Positions 53,339 through 61,928 of a stretch of 64,000 nucleotides of DNA are shown piece after piece (within the stretch, counting starts at the first letter, position 1; each line of letters starts with the position of its first letter). The translations under genes and the position numbers were made by a program. Source of the DNA: M55B167 sp964406095 (GTDB lineage Bacteria; Verrucomicrobiota; Kiritimatiellia; RFP12; UBA1067); contig CAYOQJ010000057.1 of the NCBI GenBank assembly GCA_964406095.1, positions 6,593 to 70,592 on the forward strand, written 5' to 3'. The notes under the pieces are model-generated. The model was not told where the DNA came from, ran no database searches, and was given only the letters and a program-made list of their open reading frames with translations.

Positions 53339-55180
53339 TTGAAAAAAGATTTTTTAACAGCCATCATGGACAAACCTCTCGTTTTTGATGGTGCAATGGG
53401 TACCATGATCTACGCCAAAGGTGTTTTTATCAACACCTGTTACGAGCATCTGTGTGTGAGCAATCCCGAATTGATATTCGAAATTCATTCGCAGTATGTC
53501 GATGCTGGCGCAGATGTTATCGAGACCAACTCTTACGGCGCCAACCGCCTGCAGTTAAAGGGTTACGGTCTGGGTGAGCAGGTGCGCGAGATAAATCTGA
53601 CGGCTGTCGATCTGGCCCGCCGGGCAGCCGGCACCGATTGTTTTGTGGCCGGATCGGTTGGCCAGGTCGGAGCCGCTGTCGACCATTTTACAGTGCAACA
53701 GCTGGATGACCTGCGTGAAATATACCGTGAACAGATCAGGGCTCTGGTTGAAGGCGGTGTGGATCTGATTATGCTGGAAACCTTTCAGAATTCGGCGAAT
53801 GGCATACTGGCGGCCGAGGTCGCCGCCGATTTCAATCTTCCTGTTGTGGCCTCATTTGCATTTGGTGCCGACAAATTGACGCCTGCTGCCGAGAGTGTCT
53901 CCCTTGTGTATGCCGAGCTCGAGCGGGTTGACTGTGTAGACATTGCCGGTATCAATTGCGGCGGAGGTGCGGCCACACTGCTTGCCAATTTCGAAGAGGC
54001 CCTCAAATACACCCGCAAGCCCTTTGTCGTCATGCCCAATGCCGGTCTGCCGCAGACGGTGCATGGACGTACGATCTACATGTCCAATCCCGAATATTTT
54101 ACCGAATACTGCAAAAACTTCATAAAAATGGGGGCTCGCGGTGTGGGCGGTTGCTGTGGCACGACCCCTGAATATATCGCCACCATGGCGCGAGCGATCA
54201 AAGGTTTGAGCGAGGTTAAACACCACATTCACGTTGCTGCCGTGCAACCTGAAAAGGATGATTGCCCGGTTGAAATTACACCGCTGGCGGGAAAAAGCCG
54301 CATGGGTGCGAAACTGGCCGCAGGCGAGAGTGTCAGCAGCATTGAGATAACACCACCCAGATCAATTGATTTAAGTGTGATGCTGAACAAGGCGCGTCAA
54401 TGTCGCGATGCCGGAGTTGATGTGATCAATATACCCGACGGACCGCGCGCCAGTGCTCGAATATCACCGATGATTGCCGCCATTGAAATTGAACGCCAAG
54501 TCGGAATAGAAACCGTGTTGCACTATTGTTGCCGCGACCGTAATCTGATCGGCATGCAGTCGGATCTTCTTGGTGGAGCAGGGGCCGGTCTGCGCAACTA
54601 TCTGATTGTAACTGGAGATCCACCCAAGTTGGGTGATTATCCCGATGCGACCGCAGTATTCGATGTGGATGCCGTCGGCCTTACACAGGTTGTGATGAAT
54701 CTGAATCGCGGTCGTGATGTAGGCGGCAACCCGATTGACCCGCCTACCTCGATTCTCTGTGGTATCGGGGCCAATCCCAATGCGATTGACCTGGAGCATG
54801 AGATTGAGCACTATCACAATAAAATTCGGGCGGGAGCCGAGTTTGCCATCACCCAGCCGGTCTTTGACGCGGATGCCTTTCTGCGCTTTGTGGATAGTGT
54901 TTCAAAATTTGAACGCACGATTCCGGTAATTGCCGGTGTCTGGCCGCTGGTTTCTTATCGCAACGCTGAGTTTATGCGTACGGAGGTGCCTGGGGTTTTT
55001 GTGCCCGACTGGGTGCTGGAGCGTATGGCACTGGCCGACACAAAAGAGGATGCCCGCAGAATCGGCATTGAAATAGCTTACAAAATCTGTGCGGTTATTG
55101 AAGATGCCGTTGCCGGTTATCAGGTTAGTGCCCCTTTTGGCAATATCGAGCTGGCGTTGCAGGTGCTTGAACTGAATTGA
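53339..55180 (+). CDS. Bifunctional homocysteine S-methyltransferase / methylenetetrahydrofolate reductase
   Basis: 613 residues from a TTG at 53339 (AGGGA eight bases upstream); an ATG at 53366 is the alternative. Residues 1-290 are a Hcy-binding methyltransferase domain with DGAMGTMIY, GINCGGG and GGCCGTTPE, whose three Cys bind zinc. Residues 310-613 are MTHFR, with SIEITPPRS at the start and later CGIGANPNAIDL and GAEFAITQPVFD. The same fusion is known as YitJ in Bacillus. It supplies methyl-THF and methylates homocysteine to methionine, possibly using methyl-THF directly or another donor. No MetH is in the window. It ends two bases from the convergent NYN gene. Confidence 0.93.
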   Translation: MKKDFLTAIMDKPLVFDGAMGTMIYAKGVFINTCYEHLCVSNPELIFEIHSQYVDAGADVIETNSYGANRLQLKGYGLGEQVREINLTAVDLARRAAGTDCFVAGSVGQVGAAVDHFTVQQLDDLREIYREQIRALVEGGVDLIMLETFQNSANGILAAEVAADFNLPVVASFAFGADKLTPAAESVSLVYAELERVDCVDIAGINCGGGAATLLANFEEALKYTRKPFVVMPNAGLPQTVHGRTIYMSNPEYFTEYCKNFIKMGARGVGGCCGTTPEYIATMARAIKGLSEVKHHIHVAAVQPEKDDCPVEITPLAGKSRMGAKLAAGESVSSIEITPPRSIDLSVMLNKARQCRDAGVDVINIPDGPRASARISPMIAAIEIERQVGIETVLHYCCRDRNLIGMQSDLLGGAGAGLRNYLIVTGDPPKLGDYPDATAVFDVDAVGLTQVVMNLNRGRDVGGNPIDPPTSILCGIGANPNAIDLEHEIEHYHNKIRAGAEFAITQPVFDADAFLRFVDSVSKFERTIPVIAGVWPLVSYRNAEFMRTEVPGVFVPDWVLERMALADTKEDARRIGIEIAYKICAVIEDAVAGYQVSAPFGNIELALQVLELN

Positions 55181-55182
55181 CC

Positions 55183-56922
55183 TCAGAGGAAAGCACCGAA
55201 ATCTGCTACAGCTATATCTTTCGCGCCAAGACGTCGTGCTTCCCGGCAAAGATCTTTGTCGTTGCTGACCAGCAAAACGGCAGCGTCGGCATCGACACTT
55301 TTCAGAAAGCGAATCTGATCGATCAGCACTTTGTCCGCACGATGTTCTCCTTCGCCGCCTGAGTAAATCACACGGACATTTGGGGAGGGGTTGCTGTCGC
55401 TGCGGGTGGCTCCGTCAAAAAGTGTTATCGCACGCATGGCTGGATTCGGGTGTGTTATCCGCACCACATCAGAAACCAGCTTCTCGCGTTTTTCTCTGTC
55501 GGGCACAGCCTTGCCGCGCGGCGGCATGTAACGTGCCTGAAGTCCGAAGAGCACATTGTGCCCATCCAGCAGCAGAACAGCTAGCATTTTTCCAGCCAGA
55601 GCACGACCCAGCAGGGCCAGTGCATCATGACGTTTTTCCATATCAGGATCAACCGCTACCCCCAGAGCTTCAATTGCGCCGAAGCGCTTGCTCAGCTCTT
55701 GATTGAGTGTTTTCACAGCACTTCGATCCAGTAGCTGTAGTGAGTTAAGTTCCTTCAGCAATGTTTTCAGTCGGGGCAGAAGTTCCTCCGGAACCGAATG
55801 AATCTGGTTGAGCAGAATTCTTTCAAGCGGAGATAGTTCAGATTCAATGTTCAATTGCATCTGTAAATGGTGGATTTCGTCGTTGAGCTGCGCGAGTGCG
55901 AGTTTGAGTTCGGGTGCCTGACGAATGGCATTTTTCAAGGTGTTTTCAACCTTTTGTCTGAGTGATGTAAGATTCTCCAGACGCTCCTCAAGTTTCAGTC
56001 GGTTGCCGCTGTGCCGATCGATCGCCGCCTGTATCTTCAAGGCTGCGCGTGCGCGTTTCGCCACATCTTGAGCATCAACCGGGCCAAGCGCTGTCGCTTC
56101 CAGTGATCGTGCTTCGGCTAGCCAACCGTGAAATTCTCGGGCCAGACGCAGATCGAGGGCCGCCTGCAGACGCTGTTCACGGCGGGTTGTTTCCCGTTGC
56201 AGTTCTTTTTTCACATCCTCCAGTTCTCTGTGGTAGCGGCGCAGTTCACTCTGTTTTGATTTAAGTTTTGCTTCCAGCGATTTGATCTGTTCGGTGGCTT
56301 TTGTCAGCAGAGTTTCGCTGCGGCGTCGTTTGTCGTCAACCCCTTTAAGACGCCGATTCTCCGTCTGCAGGGCTTTGATGCGCTGACCAAGTTTTTCACG
56401 CTGTTCCTCACGACTCTCTCTGGTCGGTGGGGGCGTTGCGCTTTTTTCGGCACCGAGCAATTCGAAGATATCGCTGAAGAGTTCAGTAAGTTCACTCAAA
56501 GCAGCTTGCGGAGCGGGTGTGGCAAAATGCGGAGTGCGTTCAAGCCACTTCTCAGCTTTGTCCCGTAACTCGGTCCGCGGATCCAGCAGTGCCGCCGTCA
56601 AAAAAGTTCCGTCACCCAGCAGTGCCGCCCAGGCCGACGCGGTGGCGGCAATGGTCTCGACAGACAGATGTGTCAGCAGAGTTGCAGAACGGGAATGAGC
56701 AGCCAGAACGTTTCTTGTTAAACCGGATATTTTTGATGACCCCAGCACAATCTGTTCGAGTCGCTTGCGTAGTAGCTCCGGTTTGCGTGAGCGGAAGCCG
56801 CCCGTTTTGAAAGCCGGTTCTGTGGCCAGTAGTCTGGTTAATTCCTGTTGCGAGATACGTCCAATAATACGGAGCAGCTCATCGCGGCATGGCTGATTTA
56901 ATTCTTTTGTGCAGATAGACAT
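55183..56922 (-). CDS. Coiled-coil protein with C-terminal NYN (PIN-like) nuclease domain
   Basis: 579 residues, no signal peptide. Residues 1-155 are helical and unrecognised. Coiled coil spans about 165-265 and again about 300-360 (rich in Glu, Lys, Arg, Leu). The C-terminal NYN/YacP-like domain (about 445-579) opens with VLLLDGHNVLFG (Asp453, Asn456), continues with TLFDGA (Asp503), GEHRADKVLIDQI (Asp530) and SNDKDLC (Asp555, Asp557), the acidic set expected for a metal-dependent RNase. YacP-type proteins cleave RNA in Bacillus but are short (about 170 residues) and lack the N-terminal half. It is convergent with the methionine gene and 58 bases after the regulator's stop, same strand. Function not established. 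Confidence 0.72.
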   Translation of the reverse strand: MSICTKELNQPCRDELLRIIGRISQQELTRLLATEPAFKTGGFRSRKPELLRKRLEQIVLGSSKISGLTRNVLAAHSRSATLLTHLSVETIAATASAWAALLGDGTFLTAALLDPRTELRDKAEKWLERTPHFATPAPQAALSELTELFSDIFELLGAEKSATPPPTRESREEQREKLGQRIKALQTENRRLKGVDDKRRRSETLLTKATEQIKSLEAKLKSKQSELRRYHRELEDVKKELQRETTRREQRLQAALDLRLAREFHGWLAEARSLEATALGPVDAQDVAKRARAALKIQAAIDRHSGNRLKLEERLENLTSLRQKVENTLKNAIRQAPELKLALAQLNDEIHHLQMQLNIESELSPLERILLNQIHSVPEELLPRLKTLLKELNSLQLLDRSAVKTLNQELSKRFGAIEALGVAVDPDMEKRHDALALLGRALAGKMLAVLLLDGHNVLFGLQARYMPPRGKAVPDREKREKLVSDVVRITHPNPAMRAITLFDGATRSDSNPSPNVRVIYSGGEGEHRADKVLIDQIRFLKSVDADAAVLLVSNDKDLCREARRLGAKDIAVADFGAFL

Positions 56923-56980
56923 AATTTAAGTAAGCGTTTATATTTGTTGAGCGAAGGCATACTTGGGGTTATCAGTAGCT

Positions 56981-58132
56981 TTACTGATATTGTTGGCGGT
57001 ATGCGCGTGGCGTAATTCCCTCGGTTTTCTTGAAAAGATTGCACAGATACTGTGCATGGCACAAACCAGTGCATTCAGCAATCTCCCGCATGGTGAGTTC
57101 CGTCGTGGCAAGCAGTGATTTCACAGCATTCAGACGCGTTCTATGAAGCTCGCTGTAAACGGTGCGGTGGAAATTTTCCAAAAAAAGACGATCCAAAGTG
57201 CTGCGTGAAACTCCGGAGTGATCGGCAATTTCGTTGATGCCGATACTGCGCTCCAAATTCTGCTTGATGTAGGTGACGGCATTACGGACGGCAGGTATGT
57301 CAATCGCGGTGTAATCGGTACTGCGTCGCAGACTGATTCCTTTGGGTGGTATCAGTCGCGGTCTGACGGGTGCTCTGGCACCCTTTATCAGCTTGTCCAG
57401 CATGGCGGCCGCCTCGTAACCGACGCGTGTCAGATCATGAATTATGCTGGAAAGAGGAACCGGCTGATTGAGACAGATCAGCTCGTTATTGTCGACACCG
57501 AGAATGGCCACATGCTCCGGAACTTCAATATTGGAGTTGCGACAGACGTAAAGGATGTTGGAAGCATCATAATCATTGTAAGCGAAAACAGCCAGCGGTT
57601 GAGGGGCATTTTTCAGTTTTGACTCCAGCCAAACGCTTAGATCTTTCCAACTGTCGAGATTGCTGTATGTCTGCTGTTCCCATACCCATTCAAATGGTGC
57701 GGGCAGACCGAGTTTTATGCAGCGTTCTTTGAAACCATCATAACGCATACGTGCTATAGGGGTGTTGACTCTGGAGAACCAGGCGGTATGTCTGTAACCC
57801 CGTTCGGCAAAATGATCGGCTGCGATGTTGCCGATCATGCGGCTGTGTCCACAGACACGCGAAAGTTTTATTTCGGGGTGATAAAGGCCCATGTCAACTA
57901 CAGGCATTGTCAGACCATTTATGTATTCAGCAAGATCGGCACGTTTGTTAAATACGGTAAGAACCCCGTCGCCCTGCCATCCACGTGGAATAGAAGCGCG
58001 TTCATCAATTGTAAGATGCCAATTGTGCTCAAGCGCGTAACGTCCGATACCCTCTCTGATATGATGGTCGTACCATTCCATCAGAATGAGAATATTCGCC
58101 TGTAGAATTTTTTGTTTCTTTTTTACGGCCAT
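56981..58132 (-). CDS. XylR-like transcription regulator (periplasmic-binding-type sensor plus AraC HTH)
   Basis: 383 residues from the ATG at 58132; an upstream in-frame ATG (58174) would include the intergenic repeats. The N-terminal LacI/GalR-type sugar-binding domain (about 12-265; ANILILMEWYDHHIREGIGRYA, and later ILGVDNNELICLNQPVPLSSI) is joined to a C-terminal AraC/XylS double helix-turn-helix (about 280-383; INEIADHSGVSRSTLDRLF and MREIAECTGLCHAQYL). This architecture is that of XylR, which activates sugar genes when the sugar is bound. It is transcribed divergently from the Gfo/Idh gene and so probably regulates that operon. The effector sugar is unknown. Confidence 0.9.
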   Translation of the reverse strand: MAVKKKQKILQANILILMEWYDHHIREGIGRYALEHNWHLTIDERASIPRGWQGDGVLTVFNKRADLAEYINGLTMPVVDMGLYHPEIKLSRVCGHSRMIGNIAADHFAERGYRHTAWFSRVNTPIARMRYDGFKERCIKLGLPAPFEWVWEQQTYSNLDSWKDLSVWLESKLKNAPQPLAVFAYNDYDASNILYVCRNSNIEVPEHVAILGVDNNELICLNQPVPLSSIIHDLTRVGYEAAAMLDKLIKGARAPVRPRLIPPKGISLRRSTDYTAIDIPAVRNAVTYIKQNLERSIGINEIADHSGVSRSTLDRLFLENFHRTVYSELHRTRLNAVKSLLATTELTMREIAECTGLCHAQYLCNLFKKTEGITPRAYRQQYQ

Positions 58133-58135
58133 GAT

Positions 58136-58158
58136 GAAATTATGCACCAGAATTATGA
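58136..58158. promoter_or_regulatory. Direct repeat, candidate XylR-type operator
   Basis: Two similar words, GAAATTATG (58136-58144) and GAATTATGA (58150-58158), are spaced 14 bases start to start within the 109-base divergent spacer between the regulator and the Gfo/Idh gene. AraC-family proteins bind such tandem half sites. The fit is only suggestive. Confidence 0.35.
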
Positions 58159-58241
58159 TAAATTGCAATTTCATTTTTTGTAAATCTGTTTTAAAATACC
58201 CGTGTTTTCAAATTAACCCCCTTACAATAGGAGAGCAAGCA

Positions 58242-59636
58242 ATGATTACACGTCGTCGATTTATGAACAGAACAATCGCTGCGGGCGGTGCCCTGGGTTT
58301 TCCAGCTATCATCCCATCATCGGTCTTAGGTGCAGATGCGCCCAGCAACACAATTCAGGTCGGGCAGATAGGGTTTGGACGGATTGCCAAAACCATGGAT
58401 GTGCCCGGAATCATAAAGTGTAAAGGTGTGCGGATTGTGGCTGTCTCCGATCTTGATCGCGGACGTCTGGAGGTGGGCAGAAAGGTTATCGATGAAAGTT
58501 ATGCACGTAAAAAACAACCCGGCGACGTGCGAACCCATGCCGATTACCGCGAAATCATCGCGAGGGACGATATTGATGCTGTGGCAATTTCAACGCCGGA
58601 TCATTGGCACAGTCAGCCCGCCGTCGAGGCGGCTTTCGCCAACAAGGATGTCTACATGCAGAAGCCGGCATCATTGACAATCAGCGAAGGACGTTTTTTC
58701 AGTGATGCGATTACCCTTAACAAACGTATCTTTCTTCTGGGTTCTCAGCAGCGCTCGAGCGAACAGTTTCATCGTGCCTGCGAGTTGGTACGTAATGGCG
58801 CGATCGGCAAAATCAAGCACATTGAGATTGGTCTACCGGGTGACCCGGCAGGCGGCCGCACGGAGGAGATGCCGGTTCCCGAAGGACTTGACTACAAGAT
58901 GTGGCTGGGTTCAACTCCCGAGGTTTATTACACCGAAGACCGTGTTCATAACCGGAAAGGGATAATCGGCCGTCCTGGCTGGTTGCGCTGTGAGCAGTTC
59001 GGTGCCGGAATGATTACCGGCTGGGGCTCACATCACCTCGATATCGCGCATTGGGCCATGGACTGGGAGAGCATCGGTCCGCAATACATCGATGGCAAGG
59101 GTGAGTTCCATACCAAGGGGCTTTGGGATGTTCACGGCGATTATGACATCACCCTGACCTACCCTTGCGGTACAACCATGCGGGTCTGGAATAAATTCCC
59201 AAACGGAGTGCGTTTTATCGGAGAAAATGGTGCTTGGATTTTTGTCAGTCGCGGAGCAGCCAAAATGACGGCTTCCGATCCGGTGGCACCGGGACGACCG
59301 CTGAAGGCGCTGGATGCCAGCAAACCGGATATTTTGAAATTCGAGATACCCTCCAATGGAGTGCGACTGTACAAACATCGGGGAGCTCATCATCAGAACT
59401 GGATCGATTGTATCCGCAGCCGTAAAGAGTCGCTAGTGCCGGCGGAGACCGCCCACCGCTCCTGCACCGCCTGCCTGCTGGCCCATATTGGTATGAAGTT
59501 TGGACGCAAGCTCGAATGGGATCACAAAACAGAGCGTTTTGTCAAAGACGACGAAGCCAACGCCATGCTGGCTCGTGCTGAACGCGCGCCTTACGGTACG
59601 CGGCGCGCCTTTGAACGCCTTTCACGCAAAAAGTGA
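58242..59636 (+). CDS. Tat-exported Gfo/Idh/MocA-family oxidoreductase
   Basis: 464 residues from the ATG at 58242, preceded by AGGAGAG. The leader MITRRRFMNRTIAAGGALG is twin-arginine type, as usual for PVC members. The NAD(P)-binding Rossmann motif is VGQIGFGRIAKTMD, followed by VSDLDRGRLEVG, ISTPDHWHSQPA (family block) and MQKPASLTISEG with the catalytic Lys in the EKP-like position (here QKP). The C-terminal substrate domain contains GWGSHHLDIAHW. It oxidises or isomerises sugars, often at C3 in the periplasm. It lies opposite the XylR-like regulator and starts a set with UroD-like and ThuA-like genes. Confidence 0.9.
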   Translation: MITRRRFMNRTIAAGGALGFPAIIPSSVLGADAPSNTIQVGQIGFGRIAKTMDVPGIIKCKGVRIVAVSDLDRGRLEVGRKVIDESYARKKQPGDVRTHADYREIIARDDIDAVAISTPDHWHSQPAVEAAFANKDVYMQKPASLTISEGRFFSDAITLNKRIFLLGSQQRSSEQFHRACELVRNGAIGKIKHIEIGLPGDPAGGRTEEMPVPEGLDYKMWLGSTPEVYYTEDRVHNRKGIIGRPGWLRCEQFGAGMITGWGSHHLDIAHWAMDWESIGPQYIDGKGEFHTKGLWDVHGDYDITLTYPCGTTMRVWNKFPNGVRFIGENGAWIFVSRGAAKMTASDPVAPGRPLKALDASKPDILKFEIPSNGVRLYKHRGAHHQNWIDCIRSRKESLVPAETAHRSCTACLLAHIGMKFGRKLEWDHKTERFVKDDEANAMLARAERAPYGTRRAFERLSRKK

Positions 59637-59649
59637 TTTGAGGTTTTTA

Positions 59650-59676
59650 GACAGGATTACATGATTAACAGGATTG
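59650..59676. repeat. Degenerate ACAGGATT phrase repeat
   Basis: Imperfect copies of ACAGGATTA and ATGATTA units (ACAGGATT, ATGATT, ACAGGATT) directly downstream of the Gfo/Idh stop. This phrase is a recurrent intergenic motif in many environmental genomes; function unknown. Confidence 0.5.
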
Positions 59677-59712
59677 AAATTTAATTGGATGCTGCGTGCG
59701 GGCGCGTTGTAG

Positions 59713-59792
59713 GGCGGGTGACCCTACCCGCCGTTGAAAATGGCCGGTGAGGTTCCGCCTTCGCTAACGCTAGGGCGTGACATGCACCGGCC
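59713..59792. repeat. Paired inverted repeats (hairpin element)
   Basis: Two stems in the 206-base gap before the UroD-like gene: GGCGGGT (59713-59719) with ACCCGCC (59726-59732), and GGCCGGTG (59742-59749) with CACCGGCC (59785-59792). They are flanked by TAGGGC and GCCCTA words. The compound structure looks like a dispersed palindromic element rather than a simple terminator, as no T run follows. Confidence 0.5.
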
Positions 59793-59842
59793 CTACAGGG
59801 AAAAATGTAGAGTTGGCTCTATGATCCAAGGAAGATTGATAA

Positions 59843-60883
59843 ATGACACAGATGCAATGGGAAAAAATGCTGGCGGTTGTGCAGGGGCAGAGGTTTGACA
59901 AACCGCTGTGCGCCTTTGTGGCCGACAGCCCGTGGCTGCCGGAATGGAGCGGGCAGGCCTCTATTCTGGATTACTATACTTCGGACAAACTTTGGTTTGA
60001 AACCAACATGACGGCAATACGCACATTCCCCGATGCCGTTTTTCTGCCGGGTTTCTGGTCGGAGTTCGGTATGTGTACCGAACCGTCAGCTTTCGGGTCA
60101 AAGTTGATCTGGCATGAACATGAACTGCCTTTCGCGGCCGCATTGGACGGTGTCGAAGCAGGTGAAAAAGCACTCGTGCTTGAGAAGCCCGATCCGCGAT
60201 GCAGCGGACTTATGCCCTTTATGCTGCGTCGGCTGCAACTGGCGCAGCCGGCCATTGAGGCTGAAGGGCACTCTATCCGCTTTGCCGTGGCGCGCGGTCC
60301 TCTGAACATTGCCAGCTTTCTGATGGGTACGACCGAATTTCTGATGGCGATGCAGTTAGATCCCGCAGGCACCTCTGCTATGCTGGAGGTAATCACAGAG
60401 TTTCTCGAGGACTGGATCAAAGTGCAGGCTGCGACTTTCCCATCAATTAGAGGTGTTTTCATTCTGGATGATATCGTCGGATTTGTTGGTCCGGATGATG
60501 TCGACCGCTGGGTCACGCCCTCATTAAGGCGTATTTTTTCAGCTATTGACAGTGACATCCGTTTTTTCCACAATGATGCCAATGGATTGATCTGCGGTGC
60601 ACGGTTGGCTGATATCGGTGTGAATTTGTTTAATTTCAGTTTCGAGCATCCAATCGATGAAATGCGCACACTGGTGGGTGAAAAGGTCGCGTTGCTGGGT
60701 AATATCCCGCCGCGTGATGTGCTGGCCGGAGGCACGCCCGATGATGTGCGGCGTAGCGTGGCTGCAATGAAGGAGCACCTCTGCGAAGACTACACGCGCG
60801 TGGTTTTCTCATGTGGCGGCGGTCTGTCGCAAGGGGTGTCGACAGCAAACTTGAAAGCGTTTATTGAAGAGGCCGCAGTCTAA
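59843..60883 (+). CDS. Uroporphyrinogen-decarboxylase-family protein (methyltransferase-like)
   Basis: 346 residues; AAGGAAG lies nine bases before the ATG. URO-D fold features: VARGPLNIASFLMG in the middle, GVFILDDIVGFVGPDD, FHNDANGLICGARL, NLFNFSFEHPIDEM and LLGNIPPRDVLAGGTPDDV then SCGGGLSQGV at the C-terminus. HND and GNI/P blocks are typical of the MtaA/MtbA-like branch that transfers methyl groups to or from corrinoid or demethylates substrates, rather than of heme HemE, which carries other N-terminal Arg motifs that are absent. In a sugar operon a demethylase role is conceivable. It lies between the Gfo/Idh and ThuA genes. Confidence 0.75.
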   Translation: MTQMQWEKMLAVVQGQRFDKPLCAFVADSPWLPEWSGQASILDYYTSDKLWFETNMTAIRTFPDAVFLPGFWSEFGMCTEPSAFGSKLIWHEHELPFAAALDGVEAGEKALVLEKPDPRCSGLMPFMLRRLQLAQPAIEAEGHSIRFAVARGPLNIASFLMGTTEFLMAMQLDPAGTSAMLEVITEFLEDWIKVQAATFPSIRGVFILDDIVGFVGPDDVDRWVTPSLRRIFSAIDSDIRFFHNDANGLICGARLADIGVNLFNFSFEHPIDEMRTLVGEKVALLGNIPPRDVLAGGTPDDVRRSVAAMKEHLCEDYTRVVFSCGGGLSQGVSTANLKAFIEEAAV

Positions 60884-60937
60884 TTTAATTGTGAATTACG
60901 AGGAATGAATGGATTTTCAATCCTGACATGTGTTTGG

Positions 60938-60968
60938 AACGACGAAAATTACGAAAGACACGAAAGAG
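60938..60968. repeat. Degenerate ACGAAA phrase repeat abutting a start codon
   Basis: Four imperfect ACGAAA words just upstream of the ThuA ATG, related to the stretch at 33814-33846. It also produces a frame of TTKITKDTKE type if translation is wrongly started at 60930, a known source of false N-termini. Confidence 0.5.
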
Positions 60969-61919
60969 ATGAGAAGTATAAAACAGATTATGGCAATTGT
61001 GGCATTGGCCTCAAACGGGCTGCTAAACCTGCAGGCCGTGGATGATTACACCGTGACAGCGGAGTGGATCGCTTCGATTGAAAAAATCGCGCCGACCCAA
61101 GTTATGGTAACACCGAAAAAAGAGCGAAAAATCCTGATTTTTCCACTAATTACCGGGTTCAATCATAAAGTGACCGATCAAACCACCGAAGTTGTCAGGA
61201 TTCTCGGCGCTCAAACCGGTGCCTGGAGTAGCTTTGTCAGTAGTGATATCGAAGAGTTCGCTCCAGAGAAGATCAGCAGGTATGATGCGGTTGTGCTGAA
61301 TAACAACTGCCCCACCGGCAAGGATCGCGATATCTTTCGCGATGTGCTGATAAACCTGGTGGACAAGCACGGTGTTAAATACAAAGATATGCCTCTGCCC
61401 GAACGCGAAGCCAAGGCTGCTGCGCTGTTGCGCTCATTGATGAACTATGTTAAAGAGGGGGGCGGGCTGATTGCACTGCATGGAGCAATCGCGAATTTTA
61501 ATTACAACGACCAATTCAGTGCCCTGATCGGCGGCAGTTTTGATTTTCATCCACCCGCACAGGAAATTACACTGCAGCCGGTTGACAGCAACCATCCGCT
61601 GTTGCGAACTTTTAATGGCAGAGCCCTTGTTCACAAAGATGAACCTTACTTTTTTAACCGTGCCTACGCCGCCATGAACTTCCGCCCTTTGCTTGAGCTG
61701 GAAGTCAGTAAGCTGAAAGCGCATCCTAAGGTTGCCAAGCTGCCGAAGATTAAACGTTACGCAGCCTGGATAAAGCCGCATGGCAAGGGGCATGTGTTCT
61801 ACTCTTCCCCCTCGCATTTTCCCGCTAGTTTTCAGCACCCCGAGCTGCTGCAGTTTATGCTGGGCGGAATTCAGTATGCCTTGGGTGATCTGGAGTGCGA
61901 TGACACGCCGCTGAAATGA
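60969..61919 (+). CDS. Secreted ThuA-domain protein
   Basis: 316 residues from the ATG at 60969, where a signal peptide starts (MRSIKQIMAIVALASNG..., ending LQA-V). ThuA-like glutamine-amidotransferase fold: KILIFPLITGFNHKVTD at the start of the fold, SRYDAVVLNNN, NYVKEGGGLIALHGAI (the elbow His replaces the catalytic Cys) and GHVFYSSPSHFPAS near the C-terminus. ThuA proteins act with Gfo/Idh enzymes on 3-keto-disaccharides such as 3-keto-trehalose; the exact reaction is poorly defined. It is the last gene of the XylR-linked set, with 85 bases to the UroD-like gene that include a phrase repeat. Confidence 0.87.
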   Translation: MRSIKQIMAIVALASNGLLNLQAVDDYTVTAEWIASIEKIAPTQVMVTPKKERKILIFPLITGFNHKVTDQTTEVVRILGAQTGAWSSFVSSDIEEFAPEKISRYDAVVLNNNCPTGKDRDIFRDVLINLVDKHGVKYKDMPLPEREAKAAALLRSLMNYVKEGGGLIALHGAIANFNYNDQFSALIGGSFDFHPPAQEITLQPVDSNHPLLRTFNGRALVHKDEPYFFNRAYAAMNFRPLLELEVSKLKAHPKVAKLPKIKRYAAWIKPHGKGHVFYSSPSHFPASFQHPELLQFMLGGIQYALGDLECDDTPLK

Positions 61920-61928
61920 GATGCGGGA

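Noticed and set aside
59843..60883. Assignment as HemE (uroporphyrinogen decarboxylase of heme synthesis)
   Set aside because: The N-terminal Arg-rich HemE motifs are absent and the neighbours are sugar genes; the sequence fits the methyltransferase branch of the family. The ahbC/ahbD pair also points to the siroheme route.
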